Shown: positions 23,088 through 34,979, counted from the first letter of the stretch. The stretch is 64,000 nt of DNA from Rhabdornis inornatus (GCA_013397075.1 VWZS01006709.1:1121423-1185422), one strand, 5' to 3'. The notes: generated from the letters alone by a model not told the origin. Numbers and translations: made by a program.

Positions 23088-23583
23088 TGCACTGAGCACT
23101 GCACCCCTGCACTGCATATCATCCCTACAGTGCACATCATCCCTGCACTGCACATCATCCCCACTCTGAGCACATCATCCCTGCACTGCACCCCTGCACT
23201 GCACATCATCCATGCACTGCACATCATCCCTGTTCTGAACACGTCATCCCTGCACTGCACCCCTGCACTGCACATCATCCCTGCTCTGAGCACATCATCC
23301 CTGCACTGTACATCACTCCTGCACTGCACATCATCCCTGTTCTGAACACGTCATCCCTGCACATCACCCCTGCACTGCACATCATCCCTGCTCTGAGCAC
23401 ATCATCCTGAGCTGAGCACATCACCCCTGCACTGCACATCACCCCTGCACTGCACATCAACCCTGCACTGCACATCATCCCTGTGCTGAGCACATCATCC
23501 CTGCACTGCACATCATCCCTGCACTGCACATCATCCCTGTGCTGAGCACATCATCCCTGCACTGCACATCATCCCTGCGCTGG
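23088..23583 (+). repeat. 18-20 bp minisatellite, about 25 copies
   Basis: Roughly 495 bases of tandem units built on CACATCATCCCTGCACTG (18 bp), with 20 bp variants in which the end reads GCTCTGAG, GTTCTGAA or GTGCTGAG. Some units are shortened to CACCCCTGCACTG. Variant types alternate in runs, which suggests a higher-order pattern. The array opens frames on both strands, giving Cys/Met-rich peptides such as Met-Met-Cys-Ser-Ala-Gly. These are products of the repeat and not genes. The units are clearly diverged from each other, so the array is not newly formed, although copy number may still vary. Confidence 0.95.
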
Positions 23584-23900
23584 CTGCGGGGGCTGTGCCG
23601 TGTGGGTTGCAGAGCATTGAGCTCATCCTGTTCCAGCGAGCACAGGCTCACTCCTGCCTTTTGTTACTGCCCATGAATGTTAATCATCAACACCTTGTTT
23701 TCAAGTAATGGTCCGCATGAATCACCCGCAAGACGGTTGTAATTCAAGACACACCGCTGCAAACCAGCATAACATAACCTCAATTGTCTCGCTTTCGTGT
23801 ATTTCTTTCGGGTTATAATATGTCTGATTTCGCTTCCTCAAAGTTGCAGAGACAGAAGCAGCGTTCCTCCCTGCAGCACCCAGTAACTATGGTGACCAAC
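23584..23900. promoter_or_regulatory. CpG-retaining AT-rich stretch, candidate conserved regulatory element
   Basis: Directly after the minisatellite, about 11 CpGs lie in 250 bases of otherwise AT-rich sequence (for example GTCCGCATG, CACCCGCAAGACGG, TCTCGCTTTCGTG, TTTCGGG, TTTCGCTT). The background loses CpG, so this retention suggests constraint or lack of germline methylation. It contains an HNF1-type near-palindrome (23679-23691). No open frame or splice sites support a coding role. Confidence 0.35.
23679..23691 (+). promoter_or_regulatory. near-perfect HNF1-type site
   Basis: GTTAATCATCAAC differs from the HNF1 consensus GTTAATNATTAAC at one position. It lies in the CpG-retaining stretch. 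Motif match only; HNF1 sites are usually active in liver, kidney and gut enhancers. Confidence 0.35.
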
Positions 23901-24600
23901 GCCAGTGCAATGAACACACTTTCTGTTCCAGCAGGAGCCCGGAAGTGCTGGAGTTAAGAAATGATGTAAATAAAAATAGGACTGAAAAAAAACCCCAAAA
24001 AACAAAGCGCTGGGAAAACTTTGTCTGGGTTTTAGATGCAATACTATGGAATACGTTATTCATTAATGCCTGTGTATATGCATCTCAGAGTCTTGTGACC
24101 CTTCACCAGTTAAAAACACCAGACAAAACCAGCAATGTATATATTTTTTTTTATGCCTAGATGGGAAGAACAGAACAGATTTATGGCTGCCCCTGTCACA
24201 CAAATGAACACACTTTGGAGTATCTAGCGGCTGATTCCTCCCTTACAGTGTATTCCTTTAGAAAGTTGTAGATCCAGCCATGTCTGGTACGTGGCACAGA
24301 TGTGATAATAGACAAATGCAGGCCTGTAGGACTCAACAGATCTGCTGCAAAGTCAAGCAAGGAGTGCCCTGATCTGTATTCTGCCAGGGGAGGGAACACA
24401 AGGTTTGCAGGAGGCGTAAAGTGCTGCCCCAGCCTTACTCCTTAAGCTGCTTTCAGCTGCTCCTGCCCAGCGAGTACCTGGGAGCCTCTCCTGCCGGTGA
24501 AAGCACGGCTTGAAGTATGCGGGGCCAGGCCTGAGCATCTCTCTGGTACTTGGAGGTGATTTTGCTACCTGGGAGAGAAATGGGTGTCGGGGTGTTGCCT
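23901..24600. other. noncoding DNA
   Basis: Moderately G+C-rich to AT-rich sequence with small open frames on both strands and nothing recognisable. An A/C-rich patch (AAAAAAACCCCAAAAAAC-like) lies at about 23985-24005. Confidence 0.5.
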
Positions 24601-24680
24601 CATCTCATCATTGAGTAGTTTGGGCTGGAAAGCAACTGGAAGATCAGCTCGTTCCAACCTCTCTGCCCAGGGGTGGGGGT
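24601..24680 (-). mobile_element. CR1 LINE 3' end relic
   Basis: TTGGGCTGGAAAGCAACTGG followed by AGATCAGCTCGTTCCAACC matches the antisense form of the avian CR1 tail (TTGGGTTGGAAGGGACC...GATCATCTAGTTCCAACC). The element is therefore on the minus strand and reads toward lower coordinates. ATCTCATCATTGAGTAG before it is a decayed version of the terminal TCATAGAAT octamers. It is strongly diverged and truncated, as is usual for CR1. Confidence 0.7.
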
Positions 24681-27600
24681 TCATCTGAATTCTGTCTTTT
24701 CTGCTCCCCATTGACACTAAAGGGTAAAACAAAAGGGAGTGATTTACCAAAAGCCTGCATAATAAAGGCTTTGCCAGAATTAAAAAGCCAAGTTTCTTTG
24801 TCTCCAGTTAAGCAATGAGCTATCATACATAATTCAAAAGCTTTTTTCAGAATATTTCACACATTAATTAGTAGTAGTACTATGAACATTCTTCTAATTT
24901 TATCACCGATAGTTTTTTGCTGCTTCCTAACTGTAAAAGAACTTCTTGAATCTCTGGAATTTGTACAATACATTACATGTCTTCTGCCTTTTATTCACTT
25001 TTTTTAAAAAATGTGTTTCTGTTTACCCTAAGTCTGTAAGAAAGTAATTTGCTATGTAGCTGGCAGCTGTTTGGTGTACCATAGAGTTTCACTGGTTGTA
25101 TTCCAGCCAGAAACAAGGGCAGAGGAGGACAAAGGAGGGCTGATTACAGTGATATTTCAAAGAACAGTGTGCTGGTTTATTCCCAATTAAAAGGTGGAAA
25201 GGGAAAGCTATGGGTTTCAGGAGTTAAACAGGGAAGAAATCTTAATTTACTTTAATGTCTTTGCTCACAGTCAGCAGGTTTCAGGGCACTTCTGTATCCA
25301 AACTAATCAAATGGTGGTTTCTGTGTGACAGTCTCTCCGTCCCACTTGACACCCCTCAAGGCTGTTTTCAGCATGCTGCAAGTATTCAGACACAAAGTCT
25401 GGATAACCTGAGCCAGGCATGAATTTGTGTTGGTGAAGAGGTAGAGCAAACCCTAGGGCATATTTCGTGTTCCTTTTCATGTTCTATCTCAAAGCCCTCT
25501 CTTCTCCCTGCACCCCCTCCCGCTCCCCCAGTGCTGTCCCTTCTGAGTAAACACAAAAACAAAACAAACAGCTCTTCTTTCCTCTCTGGAAAAAAAGAAA
25601 AATTAAAAAGACTGAAAAACACGGCAACTTTGCCTGAACAGGCGCTGTACTTCTGAGTACTCAACTCTGCCAACATCTGTTTCCCCTGTCTGTAGTTAAA
25701 ATGCAAATGCCATCTTCTTTTCTCTTCCTTCTCCTTTCCCTAGAAAACTGTGAGACCTGCTACCCATTTTTAGGCAAAGCAAAAGAGCTTTTCCTTGTTG
25801 GCTCCCTCCAAGAAAAGCAGGGGACAAAGCATTTGTTATTTTTAGATCCCACGGTTCCACTCAGCACAGGAGGCTCTCTGTCCTGGAAAGATGAAGATTG
25901 TCATCTGTACCTTGAAAAGTATTTATTGCACTGCTGGTTTAACCACTTGTTTACAGAGTACTGCATTGAAAACCTGCTAATGGAAAAAGCCAAAAGCTAT
26001 TAGAAATTTCTGCTTGTCCAAGTGCTCAAAGCTGACATGTATATCCAAGCCTTCTCTGTCACATCATGCTCATCTTTTCTTATTCTTGTAACCACATTAT
26101 TTCCAGCCTGATGGTTTTCCCCTCTGTGCCCTGGAGCCTTCTCCCATTCCCTAACCCACACTAGGTAAATTCCCCCAGGTTAAAACTTCAGTTTTCTTTT
26201 GTGTTATCTCTACAGGATCCCACATCAGGACTAGGAAGCTCTCTGTGATTCTCACTCCCCCATATGCTGTGTGAGGGTGATTTCCACATCCTAGTCACCA
26301 TGTAATAAGCAAAGAAATGACATCTAATGTCACTTTCTAGTGAAGGTGAGCAATAGGATGCCATCCAGCAACAGATGAAAGACAGCTTGGAAAACACAAT
26401 GTCCCTGGCCAACTTAGCTCCTTAGAGAGGGCTGAGGAGCCCAGAGAAATGCAGACTCAATGTCTGGACAGAGGAATGCAGAGTTTAATATCTTTGGGGA
26501 GAAGGGGAGGCTGAGAAACACTGTGGTCACCTATGTATGTGCCAGTCCTGAGCACACATTGGAGCAGTAAGGACCTCTCAGGAGTGCTTGGGGGAAATGA
26601 TGCTCACAGGACCCCACAACCCATCAGTGGTTTTCTCCCTGACAGTATCTTGACATATCTCAAAGAGAAGCAAACAACCAAAATTACTTGGACATTTTTA
26701 ACTGGGGACTGGATTGAAGAGAGAGACCCAAATTAGTTGTTGCTGGAATTTTTGGAATATTTTCAGAATTCCTATTTTTGGAATAGGCCCTAAAACATGA
26801 AACCTAAAACAAGTATTTAACATGAGTTACACCTGTAAATAGGGGTTCACTTGTGGGCTGAAGGCATGAGCAAAAAACTGCATTATTGGACCAAAACCAT
26901 CATCTCTGCAATGTGGGGCCTTTTCCAAAAGAGCACCAGGCACATTTAATTCCCTGTGTGTGCAGTTTGTAGTGGAAACCAATTATATTACATATGGGAT
27001 CTTCTGTATGACATGAGGTTTGTCAAGCAGTTGGCATTAGAGATCACAGGCACATGAAAATACATTATTCAAGTAATTAAGATCTGTATTTTCACAAATT
27101 TTCACCTTTTTTCAGATATTGTGAAAAACGCTTACATATGCTTCCACCCCAAAAAGTGTCTTACTTTTGAAAGAATCTGACTTTATAGCCCACTATTTTT
27201 AATCACTAGTACTTATAACTATGAGCTATAAAACAATTTATACACATTGGAAAATTATATGTAAAAGAAAAAAATGTATTTTTATCTAATGCTACTTCTT
27301 CCTCCTAAGAGCAGTAGTCATCACTAGGAGAAAGTTGATAATTTAAGCAAAAAATGCTCAATTCTCTTCCACAACAGCTACTAAACAACTCAGTGATCTC
27401 TGGTTAATACATTGATATTTTAATAAACTACTTAATTTTGTAGAGAAAAACCTTTATTATTTATATTCTGTTGGACTCCAAGCACAATTAAGTTACTCTT
27501 TTATGATATATTTCATCATAAGCATTTTCAAACATTAATAAAATGGAGACATATAACAAAGGAACTTTTTCTTAATTACTCTTTTAGCTATCAAAACGTA

Positions 27601-28404
27601 TTTAGTTTGAGTTAAGAGTACATGCTAGAGGCAAGCATGGCCTGTTAAGAATTGTTTCTGTGTTCCAAAAATAATTAGCTGTATTCTTTTGATACTAACC
27701 CAGAAATAAGGAGGAGCAACATTACATTAATGAAGCTACACCAGCATGGCATGAAGTAGAACACAGCTGCATTTTAAAAGAAATTTTCTCTGAAGTCATA
27801 ATTTGAAGGGGAAATAGGAAAAACCAACTGCAACAAAAAATATAACTATCCTGCATGGCATTTCTGTCACATCTGAAACTCAGATTGATTTGACCAAGAA
27901 ATGAACACCAGCATTTGGGGACGCTAAATAGCAGCTGTGTCAGGATGGCTAAGGGAGAGGCTTGGAACATCCTTACTTGACTCGATGTGTTGTCACAGCA
28001 ATTTGAACTGATGGCAGTTTTGAAATCTGAACAAAACTTTGTACCTTGACACTACCTGGAAAGTCAACATGCAGTCAGGGCAGCCTCATCCAACACTCAC
28101 AACTGCTCAGATTAAATTGGTTCCCATCCATTACCTTCTATCATCTAGGTTATCCTCTAACATTATGTTCAAAAAATAAGGTCAGTGGTGAGTAGTGGTA
28201 TTTCTTAAAGGAAGCTGATGTCCCAGAACAACTCTCAGATGGCAGCATTGAGACAGTGTTAGTGATCTAGCACAGCTAGGCAGAATGCTGGTGCATCCAT
28301 TAACCTCATGGGCTGCATGCTTGTATGCCTTAAGATCTGTCTCATCCATTTCCTTTCTTTCCTTCCTTCTCTTTTTTTGTTTCTGTGTATCTCCAGGTAC
28401 TGAA
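24681..28404. other. noncoding AT-rich DNA
   Basis: No gene, transposon or strong splice-site pair recognised. A perfect octamer ATGCAAAT occurs at about 25703. Some short simple A-runs and T-runs occur (for example around 25590). Frames up to 106 codons (25386-25706 minus) have no family resemblance; that one is translated from a T-rich, simple stretch. Confidence 0.55.
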
Positions 28405-28437
28405 AATAAACATTTGCTCAGAAAAAAAAAAAAAAAA
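28405..28437 (+). other. AATAAA followed by A16: possible retroposed mRNA 3' end
   Basis: A canonical AATAAA (28405-28410) is followed 11 bases later by 16 A's (28422-28437), then more A-rich sequence running into CCCCAAACC. A polyadenylation signal 10-30 bases before a pure A tail is the hallmark of a reverse-transcribed mRNA. The upstream 250 bases contain no recognisable coding sequence, so the insert could be a 3' UTR fragment. I found no clear target-site duplication. Simple A-tract expansion next to a chance AATAAA is the alternative. Confidence 0.3.
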
Positions 28438-29191
28438 GAAAGAAAAAAAACCCCAAACCAAACAACAAAAAATCCCAAGGAATACCCTGAAGGCTTTGCT
28501 TTTGAGAAAGGAGTGAAATATCTGATGAATGATCACTGCATCCTAAAGGTTCGATTTTGTCCCTAAATTTTATATAGCATATTATTCCAAAGTATGAGTC
28601 TACGAAGAAGAATTTAACCCAAAGAATAATCTAACCTTCAGGCGGTCACAAAATGACAATTCAACCTCCACGACAGGCCCAAGAATCTCCTTTCCTTTTT
28701 TGGGGAGAATAGAGGAGCAGAAAATGGAACTGTGCCATAGTTAAATATACAGACTAGCCACTATATCCAAGAGAATATATATTATGATTAAATTCAATGT
28801 TTGATTCTCCATTGCACAGAGCAGACTCCACAGAAAGAAAATGCCATTTCCTATGAGCTGAAGCAGCCATTACAATGAAGAACTCCTCTGAAGGTAAGGA
28901 ACAACATCACCCAGTAATGAAAAGATGTGGAAGAGGGAGGATGCACCTGATGGGAGCTGGGCATGGCTCTCCTGGAATGACATGGAGCTGTTTCTAGAGG
29001 AGTGCAGACACAGGACCACACAGTCATCCCTTTCAGACTGGGGTTGCACTGACTCCCTGAGAAAAAGCACGACTTCCTTTTTGTCTTTTGATTTCGACTG
29101 TTCTGGTTTTGTTCTGTTCTAGACCCTGTTCATTGCAGTCCCTTGGAGTTTTTTACTCTATGGCACCAGTTCATTGTATCTCCTGCCTGCT
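28438..29191. other. noncoding DNA with one weak candidate exon
   Basis: A/C-rich sequence immediately after the A-tract, then ordinary AT-rich DNA. The only point of note is the possible exon at 28820-28893. Confidence 0.5.
28820..28893 (+). other. weak candidate exon
   Basis: TTGATTCTCCATTGCACAG ends at 28819 and GTAAGGA starts at 28894, giving 74 bases. The only long frame (Gln-Thr-Pro-Gln-Lys-Glu-Asn-Ala...) stops 18 codons in, just before the donor. Alternatively the ATG at 28875 would begin Met-Lys-Asn-Ser-Ser-Glu and run into the splice site, as in a first coding exon. I recognise nothing. Chance pairing of splice-like sites is likely. Confidence 0.12.
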
Positions 29192-29232
29192 AGGGTTGGA
29201 AGAGGCTCACCTAGTTCTCCCCAGCACACACC
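29192..29232 (-). mobile_element. probable CR1 fragment
   Basis: AGGGTTGGAAGAGGCTCACC followed by TAGTTCTCCCCAGC resembles the antisense CR1 tail (GGGTTGGAAGGGACC...CTAGTCCAACCCCCAGC) with a short internal deletion. Only about 40 bases can be matched, so this is less certain than the copies at 24601 and 30241. Confidence 0.4.
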
Positions 29233-30240
29233 TGAGTGATGACACACACAGTTAGATGTGGCTACATGTTTTGACAACTGTGCTGTTTGTAGCCACAGCT
29301 TCCCAGCACAGCCATGCACAGCTTCATTTTCATGAGGTGGCTGCAGCTTCTGGGCCCTTAAATCACACCAGGTATTGTTGTTTTATCTTATCTATCACTC
29401 TGCATGTCTACAAGTATCCACTGACTCTGACATACACCTCTAGCAGCCCAGACAACCCTGTTTTCAGTTTTCTATTGAACAAGATGTCAGCAGATGACAA
29501 CCCACGCTCCACTGATGTCATTCAGTAATTTAACAACATTAAATATGGGTCAGGGTCTGACCCCCATCCCATTTTAGTAGACACTTTATTATTTTGTTTT
29601 CAATCAACGAGTTAGACTGAGGATGATGGGGATATGTTGTGCCATAATTCATTGCAATGGCTTAAGCATATGCTCATAAAATGGGAGCTTGTTGTCTGAC
29701 AAAATTATGTCAGACTTACCATGGCTAGCAAAAGCAGATTTAGTACAAGCTATCAGCTGCTGAACTCTACGATCTTCTAATACAACTATTCTAAGAGACA
29801 TAGTCGAATACTAGCTGAATACTAGCTGATGATAAATAAACTCATGGGATTTGCTCCCCCATGTCTGTGTGAATAAATCTGTATTTTGTCCAGTATACCA
29901 AAGTTTCCCTGTCTCTGACAGTCTCTGACTTGAAAAATTAATCTTTTTTTTTTTTTTTTACTGGGCTATAGGACAAAACTTAATATTTTCTGAAGATAAC
30001 TCTTTAGGGGAGGCCAGCACAAAATTCATATGGTCTCTGCAATAGTTCCCACTCATTTACTGACCTCCCTGCCCACTTTATAGAGACATTTACTTGTAAT
30101 ACCTTTATAACAACCATTCTTGTGCCAGCACAGAGCTTCCTCTGGAACAAGTTAAAGGGGCTGTAAATGCTCCTTGTAAGAGCCAGCTTCGCATAGCTAC
30201 TATAGATTTAATCTGCCAATTGACTATTGCTACTAAAAAG
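29233..30240. other. noncoding DNA
   Basis: No gene recognised. A 90-codon plus frame at 29256-29528 starts with a hydrophobic stretch that mimics a signal peptide but has no other support. An 11 bp exact tandem duplication (GAATACTAGCT, 29806-29827) and a T16 run (29944-29959) are present. Confidence 0.5.
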
Positions 30241-30320
30241 CAGGGTTACCTTCCTCTTGTTTTATGGATTCTTGTGGGCCCCTTCCAATTCAGGATATTC
30301 TGTGAGTCTGTGACCCTGTG
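30241..30320 (+). mobile_element. CR1 LINE 3' end relic with terminal octamers
   Basis: GGGCCCCTTCCAATTCAGG is followed by ATTCTGTG, AGTCTGTG and ACCCTGTG (30297-30320). CR1 elements end in CCCTTCCAACC... plus tandem copies of ATTCTRTG and lack a poly(A) tail, so this is a plus-strand 3' end. The 5' limit of the relic is unclear because of divergence. Confidence 0.75.
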
Positions 30321-30382
30321 AAATTTCCTGAAGAATCATTACAGATTCAAGCTGGGAAGGGCCAATACCTGCTTTCTACAGG

Positions 30383-30429
30383 AAGAGGAAAAGCAGGCAC
30401 TTTTTTTTTAAGAGGAAAAGCAAGCACTT
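30383..30429 (+). repeat. 20 bp direct repeat separated by a T-run
   Basis: AAGAGGAAAAGCAGGCACTT (30383-30402) recurs at 30410-30429 with one change (G to A), separated by seven T's. It is a small local duplication just downstream of the CR1 relic. Confidence 0.85.
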
Positions 30430-33400
30430 GCTGTGTAAATTCTAGGAACAGTGGTGAGGGGAAGCCTCACACTCTACACTGCAGCAACTGAAGTAAGCAG
30501 AGGAAAGATTGCTCTCTCACAGAGACAGAAACTCAGGACTGGTAAAGGAGATCATAATACATCTATTCATTGGTTGATTTGTAGTGGGTCTCCATGTGAA
30601 TTATTTCATTTCTCCTATGTGGAAAAAACCTGACATTTGCTGTCCCCAGTGTCCTGCTTCCCTTGCCAACCCTGTGACCTACAGTGACCCCAGCAATATC
30701 AATAATTATTTACCCATGATACAGAAATAACAAATACTTAACTGACTTAGATTCTCCATCCTACATTTTTAGAAGGCTGTGAAAAAAAATCCTTTAGTCT
30801 TGAAACATAAAAAGAACAGAGGAACGTGACAATTTGGAAAGCTGGCAGCAGCATGTGGGAGCTGGTGCAGCCACCCACCGTGACAGAGCTGTTTGGTCGT
30901 GCTGGGTCTCACATTCTAACAGCAGTGGCAGATACTATTGCAGATACTGCCATGCTGATGTTGTGCCCATAATCTGCTCTCATTTCATGTCTTATTTCCT
31001 TTGAGTTAACAGTTGAGTGGTGTGTGAGCTGCCATCCTTCAGGAGTCTTTCTGCAATCTCCAAGGACTCCTCCTCAGCCGAGTACTTCAGAGGCTGTAAA
31101 TACAGCTGTTAATTTCCCTGATAAATAACAGAAGGACAAGGAACAGAGAAGAATTGGCACTGCTGTGCCAGTTTCATTACTTAGGAAAATTGTCCTTTTA
31201 CTCTTCAGAACACAGAGTTGAGATTTGCATCCTAAACACTGCAGGTTTAATTTGTAGCCTCCCTTCCTGCCCTGACTCTGACCTAGGGCTACCAAACCAT
31301 TAACAAACAAAAAATTTAGAAAAAGCAGTGCTGTTTTTTTTACTTGTCATTATCTGTCTGCTACTTTGAAGAAATACATTATGAATTTACACTTTATTAT
31401 CACCAGCCTTGTTTGAGATCCTGTATTAAATGGTTCACACACAAAAGTAAAGATCTGTAGATGTATTTTTGTCCTTATGTCAGCCCTGTATGTACAAGAA
31501 CACTCTCCGATATCTTATTTTCCTTCAACTTATTTTGTAACTTGATTTATTTCACTACATTAGCACTCTTTGCTTTTAGAGCTGCAAAAACATTCTTCTG
31601 ATTGCATCCATTTGAAAAACATCAACTTATATTTTCAGAATCAGTTAATGAGAACCCCTCTTTTCTGATCTGACAATACCTTTATTACATGTACTCTGCA
31701 GCTAAAAACCTGTTTATTTGTATGGCAAAAATAAATTATACTGGCACCAGAGCTGCAAGAATTTTTTTTACTGTAGCAATTGTGGAGATCTTTGAGACAA
31801 TAATTCTACAGTCTTTAACAATAGTGTTGTTAAATAGCAGGTCTGTCTGTGTTTATTATTCCACTCTGAAAAAATCAGTGAGAAATGATTTCTTCTTTCC
31901 AACAAGATATTGGAAGAGAAAAAGAAAACAAGTAAATATCTTTTTTTTTGACGATATATAAAAAAACCAACTTGTTTTAGTGTTTCAGTTATAATTAAAT
32001 TTTACTTCTTTGATGATAACTTAAACTGTGATACACCATAAACCCAGAGCACCAAATTAAATTCTACTGGGGTTTCTTTAATATAATACCACACAAATCA
32101 AGTAACTGGCAGCACAATTGTTTTCCTACCATACTTGGAAGGTTTTGTAGAACGGAATATATTTAAGTTTTACTTCTTAAATATAATTTGCACTAATGAT
32201 TAGATCACCCAGTGTGAATTACCAAAGGCTGCAAATTAACAAAGATGAGAAGATATCCAATTATTTTTAAAGAGCTAATGGATTCTAAAATGTACCAGTT
32301 CTGTACTTTAGAGATGATGCGTTGTTTTAACTATTCATAATAACACTGTAATAGCAGAATACAGCTCAGCATTACCTCTGTACAGGTCATGATCACCCCC
32401 TGTAGCCATGGTTGTGCTGCTGATCCTGGCACAGGAAGGGTGGGACAGGGAGGGGCATTGGGAGTGTCACCTGGCACGGTAACAAACGAGCAGAAGGCAG
32501 AAAAATGCGGTTTCCATTTCCTGACAAGGACAGTGAAAACAGACTCAAAGCTACTGCTTAGGAAGTGCCTGTGCTGGAGACAAAGACACCACAGTTTCCA
32601 GATGTGCCATTTACTCCTTGTGCTGTTGCTGAGATTAGTGCAGTACCAGACACTCTCTGTGTAGGGAAAGTGTGCTAATACTCCACAGTGCACTCCCAGC
32701 AGTCTCAATGATATCTCCAAGATACCAGCTGATCTTCTCTGCAACCACTAAAATGTAATTTTCTGCCAGATATGACTCCAATAATTCACAGATAAACATC
32801 AACCCAGTCCCAGCCCTTTGCTGCCATTGGCTCACCAGGGCTGTCACACAAGAACCACTGCAAACAATATTTACTTAAACATGGAATGACAGAGATGGAT
32901 GGAAATGGCAAAGATACACATATGAGTCGACGTGAATGAATCTTTGAAGTCATATTTATTAAAAATCAATGCTTAGAAAGGACAAATGCAACACTACCCT
33001 AAAGTCTCCTTGCTCAGACTGCAGCAACTGTTCAGACCCTGCTCAAGGTTTGCTGGTGCTGGTGTGCTCGAGCTCCTTCAGTGCAGCACCCACTTTCAGC
33101 TTGGCTCCTGCTATTGCCAGACATCATTTTCAACGAAGTCAGACACCAACACCTTTAATGCATTTCCAGCCGTGTTGGAGTGTGTTCCTAAAATGACTCC
33201 AGTTTCTCAAATTGCTCCCATTAAGGTAAAAACTGCCATTTTTTATTCCTTTGGCAAACACTGCATCTTATTGTGAGAATAACTGTTTTTATTAGCAGAG
33301 AAAAAAAGCCTGAGATTATTGGGCACTAGCAGCTCTGGGTCTCTTTCAGGTCACACACATCTATTAGCAGCAGTTGAGAAGTGGCAATTGTCTCCTTACA

Positions 33401-34940
33401 AAACATGAGCCCCAAGCTGAAACCTCTCCAGGAAGATGTGTGCTGGCCTCACATTCAGCCATGCAGGACAATACTACCTGAGACTTCCCAAGACCTCACA
33501 GAACTCTGTATGAAGCCATGTCTTTGGCACAAACAAAGAATTTCAATTTGCCTACAGGTTTTAGAAATCGTGCTGGTTTCACTGGAAGTGCTGCAATCTA
33601 TTCAGCCTGAGAGTTGGTTTACATATTTGCATTTTTACTTAAACCACTTTTTTCTGGACAAGTCTCTTGGTTGTCAAAACCAAAATAACCACAAATATTT
33701 GAATTTATTTTGAATTTTTGAAATTATTGAAGATTTTCCCACAGTTCAATTGAAGATATCTGGAAAACACATCATAGCTGATACAGGTACTGTTTTGATG
33801 AGATAGAACACTAGTGCAGGCTTCTCAACAAGTCATTCCTCTGGTGTGAAGAAATTTACTAAATTATTTTTTCTTGTATTTTTTACAACTAAGATTTATA
33901 ATTTTCCCAATTTTTTTTTTTTATCCCATAGAGATAATGCTTATGCAAAACAGCTGGCAGACACTCAGCCCCTAAGCCTGGAAAACAATTTAGATCATGT
34001 TTTAAAAAAAAGAACCCTCAAACATTTCACTATTGTTGTGAAAAATGGTGTTTGGCTGAAGGAGAGGGCCCAAGGCAGGGAGAACTTGGCTACTACACAC
34101 AGACCTGCTCAGTAGCACCAGGTGAGCCAGACTGGATCTCCAGGCCCTCTTGCTCTTTTCAGTTGGGATGTTTGACTACATCAAGGGGCAAGAAGGAATC
34201 CTTCCTCAGTCTGATGAAAATCTTCATGCCCTGTCACTTCAATCCTACAGGTTCTTCATCTCAGTCCTTCCTTGCTCTGGGCTGGCTGCTGATCCTGCAC
34301 TGAGATCTCCTCTGTGAGGATGCCAGCCCTCTACTAAGTTTTTATGTTCTGGTAATTAATTTTGGGCCTCAGCTTTTCCAGCTTTCTTTCAATATGTCCA
34401 TGCCAATCATCCTTAACCTTGTGTCTTATTTATACTTGGTTCATTTTTACCTTATTTATTCTTTTGCATCATTGTCCAGTTTTTTCTAAACTCCTGATGG
34501 ATCCATAGTACTTTTTACTATTGTTCAGTTTCTCTCTCCCTTTCATCAGGGAAGTCATTGATTTTTTTCCTGCCTATTCCCTCAGAAGAATTTCTGGGAT
34601 CTTTTTGTTTGGTTTGGTTTAGTGTTTTGTACACTTCAATCCCCAAAATTACCTCAGAAACCCAAGTTATTAACCATTTCCTAAAATTTTGTTTGTGAGG
34701 ACTTTTACTTCTAGTCCTGCTGTTCTCACTCCTTCCTTTCCTACTCATCTTGTGATCACTGTCACCCAAATGATTCCTCACTGCTCAAACTAATCAAACA
34801 GTTATTTCCTGCTCATGAGAGGGAACCCTAAATGAGTTACTGGAATCCCATCTCCTGGCATGCAGAGATGGCTCTGACACAATACAAGATTGTGGTAAGC
34901 CATCAGTTTCCTGTCATATTCTATTTCTAACTGCTACCCT
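30430..34940. other. noncoding AT-rich DNA
   Basis: No gene or transposon recognised. Open frames reach 137 codons (32331-32744 minus), without family resemblance or splice context. A locally G+C-richer patch lies around 32390-32660. Confidence 0.55.
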
Positions 34941-34979
34941 GTTAATTAACCTCATTATCTGGGGTTAATTAACCCCAGA
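34941..34979. promoter_or_regulatory. paired GTTAATTAAC palindromes, one inside a perfect 22 bp palindrome
   Basis: GTTAATTAAC occurs at 34941-34950 and again at 34964-34973, 23 bases apart start to start. The second copy is the centre of a perfect 22 bp inverted repeat (34958-34979): TCTGGGGTTAA followed by its exact reverse complement. TAATTA is the core bound by many homeodomain proteins, and the half-site GTTAAT recalls HNF1. A perfect 22 bp palindrome is not expected by chance in 64 kb (about 0.015 expected), so a dimer-binding site or structural origin is plausible. Confidence 0.45.

Noticed and set aside
23078..23529. Cys/Met-rich repeat protein frames on both strands
   Set aside because: They are translations of the 18-20 bp minisatellite; unit lengths vary between 18 and 20, so frame is not conserved.
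28441..28475. A/C-rich AAAACCCCAAACC sequence as telomere-like repeat
   Set aside because: It lacks the TTAGGG/CCCTAA register; it is simple A/C-rich sequence after an A-tract.
29256..29528. Signal-peptide-like 90-codon frame
   Set aside because: The hydrophobic N-terminus is the only support; no cysteine pattern, splice site or family resemblance.
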